Shown here: positions 7,140 to 8,055 of the stretch, in pieces
How the letters are laid out: each line of letters starts with the position of its first letter
Position numbering within the stretch: the stretch's first letter is position 1
Made by a program: the position numbers and the translations under genes
Source of the DNA: an uncultured Veillonella sp.
Lineage (GTDB): Bacteria; Bacillota; Negativicutes; Veillonellales; Veillonellaceae
Length of the DNA: 8,055 nt
Assembly: GCF_905209685.1 (NCBI RefSeq)
Contig: NZ_CAJLUB010000086.1
Location: 1-8,055, forward strand
Direction: 5' to 3'
Notes under the pieces: model-generated
What the model was told of the DNA's origin: nothing
Databases searched by the model: none
What the model saw: the letters and a program-made list of their open reading frames with translations, nothing else

Positions 7140-7190
7140 TCTCTGTTCTCCTTATGTATGAGTTAAAAATATAGCTCTCCAACTACATTA

Positions 7191-7258
7191 ATATAGTCAT
7201 TATATATATATGCTTTCATTTTGGTGAAAGCCACAACACCATATAGAGTTGACTATAT
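7191..7258. repeat. Nested inverted repeats around the two-component promoter
   Basis: The outer arms ATATAGTCA (7191-7199) and TGACTATAT (7250-7258) are perfect 9-bp complements. Inside them, GCTTTCA (7212-7218) and TGAAAGC (7225-7231) form a second 7-bp pair with a 6-base gap. The two centres (7224.5 and 7221.5) are only 3 bases apart. Alternating TA runs fill the gaps. The set could be an autoregulatory operator or an easily melted, cruciform-prone region. TTGACT at 7249-7254 also resembles a rightward -35, paired only with a poorly spaced TATAAC (7270-7275). Confidence 0.45.
7199..7228 (-). promoter_or_regulatory. Promoter candidate for the response regulator-kinase operon
   Basis: On the - strand TTCACC (7228-7223, four of six matches to TTGACA) is 18 bases from a perfect TATAAT (7204-7199). 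RNA would start near 7192, leaving a leader of about 53 bases before the ATG at 7139. The -35 and spacer coincide with the inverted repeat GCTTTCA/TGAAAGC, so a protein bound there would affect this promoter. Confidence 0.5.
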
Positions 7259-7358
7259 ATATAATATTATATAACTTATTTATCTATTATCATACCTTAT
7301 ACAACAGGAATGAGCAAAAGATGAATGTATATGCGAGTTTATAAGCCTGTTCTTCATG

Positions 7359-7374
7359 TTTTGAGCGCTCAAAA
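7359..7374. repeat. Perfect 16-bp palindrome
   Basis: TTTTGAGCGCTCAAAA is an uninterrupted palindrome. It is flanked by CTTC (7352-7355) and GAAG (7377-7380), which extend the dyad with a short mismatch. No T-run follows on either strand, so it is not a typical terminator. An uninterrupted dyad fits a dimeric DNA-binding protein better than an RNA hairpin. The binding protein is unknown. Confidence 0.45.
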
Positions 7375-7508
7375 ACGAAGAAAACTTGAAACTTAATGAA
7401 TTCTGCTAATGAATGAAGATGAACTATATCGAAGATTGCCGTATGCGCATAGATGAACAGGATTTTGCCAATTTTAGCGAGTGTGAAAGAAATCACTAAA
7501 AAAACTTA

Positions 7509-7523
7509 TGATAATAATTATCA
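7509..7523. promoter_or_regulatory. Fur-family operator (7-1-7 box)
   Basis: TGATAAT-A-ATTATCA is a perfect 7-1-7 inverted repeat. It is identical to the TGATAATnATTATCA consensus described for Fur in Bacillus subtilis; PerR and Zur boxes differ at a few positions. It covers the -10 of a leftward promoter candidate, the usual position for Fur repression under iron sufficiency. No iron-related gene is adjacent inside the window. The nearest genes are the response regulator (start 370 bases to the left) and the flavoprotein-like gene (start 500 bases to the right). Confidence 0.65.
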
Positions 7524-7539
7524 GAGAGTTAAATACCAA
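7511..7539 (-). promoter_or_regulatory. Leftward promoter candidate overlapping the Fur box
   Basis: On the - strand TTGGTA (7539-7534) is 17 bases from TATTAT (7516-7511), matching the consensus at four and five of six positions. RNA would start near 7504 and run toward the two-component operon through a stretch with no convincing gene. Overlap of the -10 with the Fur box supports a functional site, but no recognisable product or terminator follows. Confidence 0.35.
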
Positions 7540-7663
7540 TAATAGCCGTAGAAATTTGATGATTTTCGATGATTAAAATCTAGGTAGTTTTAGTAGGAAT
7601 TTAACGGATATTAATTATTATGAACAGTTTGGTAATCTTATAAAGTCAGTATTAATAAGACTT

Positions 7664-7733
7664 GTTAAGGGTCTAGCGGAAATAAAAATATACAAAAATT
7701 TCGGAACCGAATTACTTTCGTAATATCCTTAAC
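7664..7733 (+). other. Possible structured RNA element
   Basis: GTTAAGG (7664-7670) and CCTTAAC (7727-7733) are perfect complements about 55 bases apart, extendable to nine pairs with one G-U. Inside are two small dyads: TTCG-GAAC-CGAA (7700-7711) and ATTAC-TTTC-GTAAT (7711-7724), which share one base. The closing stem with internal hairpins resembles a multi-branched RNA fold. It matches no riboswitch or small RNA class I can recognise, and in AT-rich DNA such pairings also arise by chance. Only a weak promoter (TTGGTA 7629-7634) lies just before it. Confidence 0.2.
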
Positions 7734-7831
7734 TTCCTGTATGAAATATTCATAAATCTATTTTAAATGTTCATAAGTAAACAAGAAAAATACTAAGTGA
7801 AATAAATTATCAGTTAGATTAATCGAAATTA

Positions 7832-7843
7832 ATTATGCATAAT
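7832..7843. promoter_or_regulatory. Palindromic operator candidate before the last promoter
   Basis: ATTATGCATAAT is a perfect 12-bp palindrome ending six bases before the -35 at 7850. Just upstream, ATTAAT occurs twice exactly 10 bases apart (7818-7823 and 7828-7833), that is, on one face of the helix. The position upstream of -35 fits an activator site better than a repressor site. The binding protein is unknown. Confidence 0.35.
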
Positions 7844-7849
7844 AGGGTT

Positions 7850-7878
7850 TAGACATCATACAAAATGCTCTCTATAAT
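7850..7878 (+). promoter_or_regulatory. Promoter of the gene starting at 8025
   Basis: TAGACA (7850-7855, five of six matches to TTGACA) is followed after exactly 17 bases by a perfect TATAAT (7873-7878). This is the best sigma-A-type promoter in the window. RNA would begin near 7885, leaving a leader of about 140 bases before the start codon at 8025. Confidence 0.65.
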
Positions 7879-7893
7879 TATATGTAAAGCTAT

Positions 7894-7925
7894 AAGAAAA
7901 GTCGCATAAGTATGGGGCTTTTCTT
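7894..7925 (+). promoter_or_regulatory. Hairpin at the 5' end of the leader RNA
   Basis: AAGAAAAGTC (7894-7903) pairs with the 7916-7925 arm (GGCTTTTCTT), giving ten pairs with one G-U and a 12-base loop. It begins about ten bases after the predicted RNA start. The T-rich right arm gives it some terminator character, so it could be an attenuator, or it may simply stabilise the RNA 5' end. A second, A/T-only hairpin, TCAAAAA/TTTTTGA (7947-7970), follows. Confidence 0.4.
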
Positions 7926-8024
7926 GAAAGAAAAATGATTAGGTTATCAAAAATTTTTATAAGTTTTTGAAATGAGATAGTCTAACAAGTTTTCTTATTA
8001 ATAGGTAGTTATGAGGAGGTCATT

Positions 8025-8055
8025 ATGGAACAGTTTGATGTTCTAGTAGTAGGTA
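8025..8055 (+). CDS. Start of a probable FAD/NAD(P)-binding flavoprotein (partial)
   Basis: Only ten codons are visible, reading MEQFDVLVVG, before the window ends. A short polar start followed by a hydrophobic beta strand and Gly is how the N-terminal Rossmann dinucleotide-binding motif begins in many flavoproteins, such as fumarate reductase-type, dihydrolipoamide dehydrogenase-type and FixC-type proteins. The expected G-x-G-x-x-G lies beyond the window, so the subfamily cannot be named. The start is secure: AGGAGGT (8014-8020) precedes the ATG by four bases. A good promoter and a leader of about 140 bases stand upstream. Confidence 0.75.
   Translation, partial: MEQFDVLVVG

Larger units (their letters stand above)
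7140..8024. other. AT-rich 885-bp region without a convincing protein gene
   Basis: This gap separates the leftward two-component operon from the rightward gene at 8025. Open frames inside it are short, start at GTG or internal ATG codons without ribosome binding sites, and resemble nothing I know. It holds the two-component promoter, a 16-bp palindrome (7359-7374), a Fur-type box (7509-7523), a possible folded RNA (7664-7733) and the promoter and leader of the last gene. Smaller repeats include GATGATT twice, 10 bases apart (7558, 7568), a dyad TATGAA-ATA-TTCATA (7740-7754), and TTCATAA twice, 21 bases apart (7749, 7770). The stretch 7310-7500 is less AT-rich than its surroundings and could be a decayed gene or an untranslated RNA, but I cannot show either. 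Confidence 0.6.

Noticed and set aside
7290..7496. 68-codon - strand protein gene
   Set aside because: It has a GTG start without a Shine-Dalgarno sequence and no recognisable sequence; kept only as a possible remnant or RNA locus in the findings.

Overview
The window looks like chromosomal DNA from a low-GC, Firmicutes-type bacterium. It has strong AGGAGG-like ribosome binding sites, sigma-A-like promoters, T-rich hairpin terminators and a Bacillus-style 7-1-7 Fur box. From memory of the protein set (tandem DUF445 proteins, a GDLNWWHW-type metallo-hydrolase, an HxlR regulator and a glutathione peroxidase), Veillonella or another Negativicutes genus is my best guess. That is inference, not proof. 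I see no tRNA, rRNA, insertion sequence, CRISPR array or phage gene.

Left part (1-2306, all + strand). The 3' end of an unidentified gene is followed 32 bases later by a glutathione-peroxidase-family gene, which ends at a strong hairpin terminator (955-990). An HxlR-family regulator with a single cysteine follows, with a hairpin overlapping its stop codon. Next is an MBL-fold metallo-hydrolase behind an extended -10 promoter. The peroxidase keeps its peroxidatic and resolving cysteines but has Glu where the family's catalytic Gln normally sits.

Middle (2307-5068). Two tandem DUF445 membrane proteins overlap by four bases (ATGA) and so form a translationally coupled pair. They are distant paralogues with the same plan: an N-terminal membrane part with a G-x-x-ADW-x-AVTALF-x-KPLG motif, a long soluble helical middle and a C-terminal RING-x-x-VGA membrane segment. 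A convergent, bidirectional terminator (5040-5068) separates them from the next operon.

Right part (5072-7139, - strand). An OmpR-type response regulator and its sensor histidine kinase form an operon, and the kinase start lies 23 bases inside the end of the regulator gene. Their promoter region holds two nearly concentric inverted repeats.

Rightmost region (7140-8055). About 885 AT-rich bases carry no convincing protein gene but many signals: a 16-bp perfect palindrome, an exact Fur-type box overlapping a leftward promoter candidate, a possible structured RNA (7664-7733), and a good rightward promoter (7850-7878) with a hairpin at the start of its transcript. This promoter drives a gene that begins at 8025 and runs off the window. 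Its first residues look like the Rossmann strand of an FAD/NAD-binding flavoprotein. This region is the least explained part of the window. I found no clear evidence of a wholly new multi-gene system.
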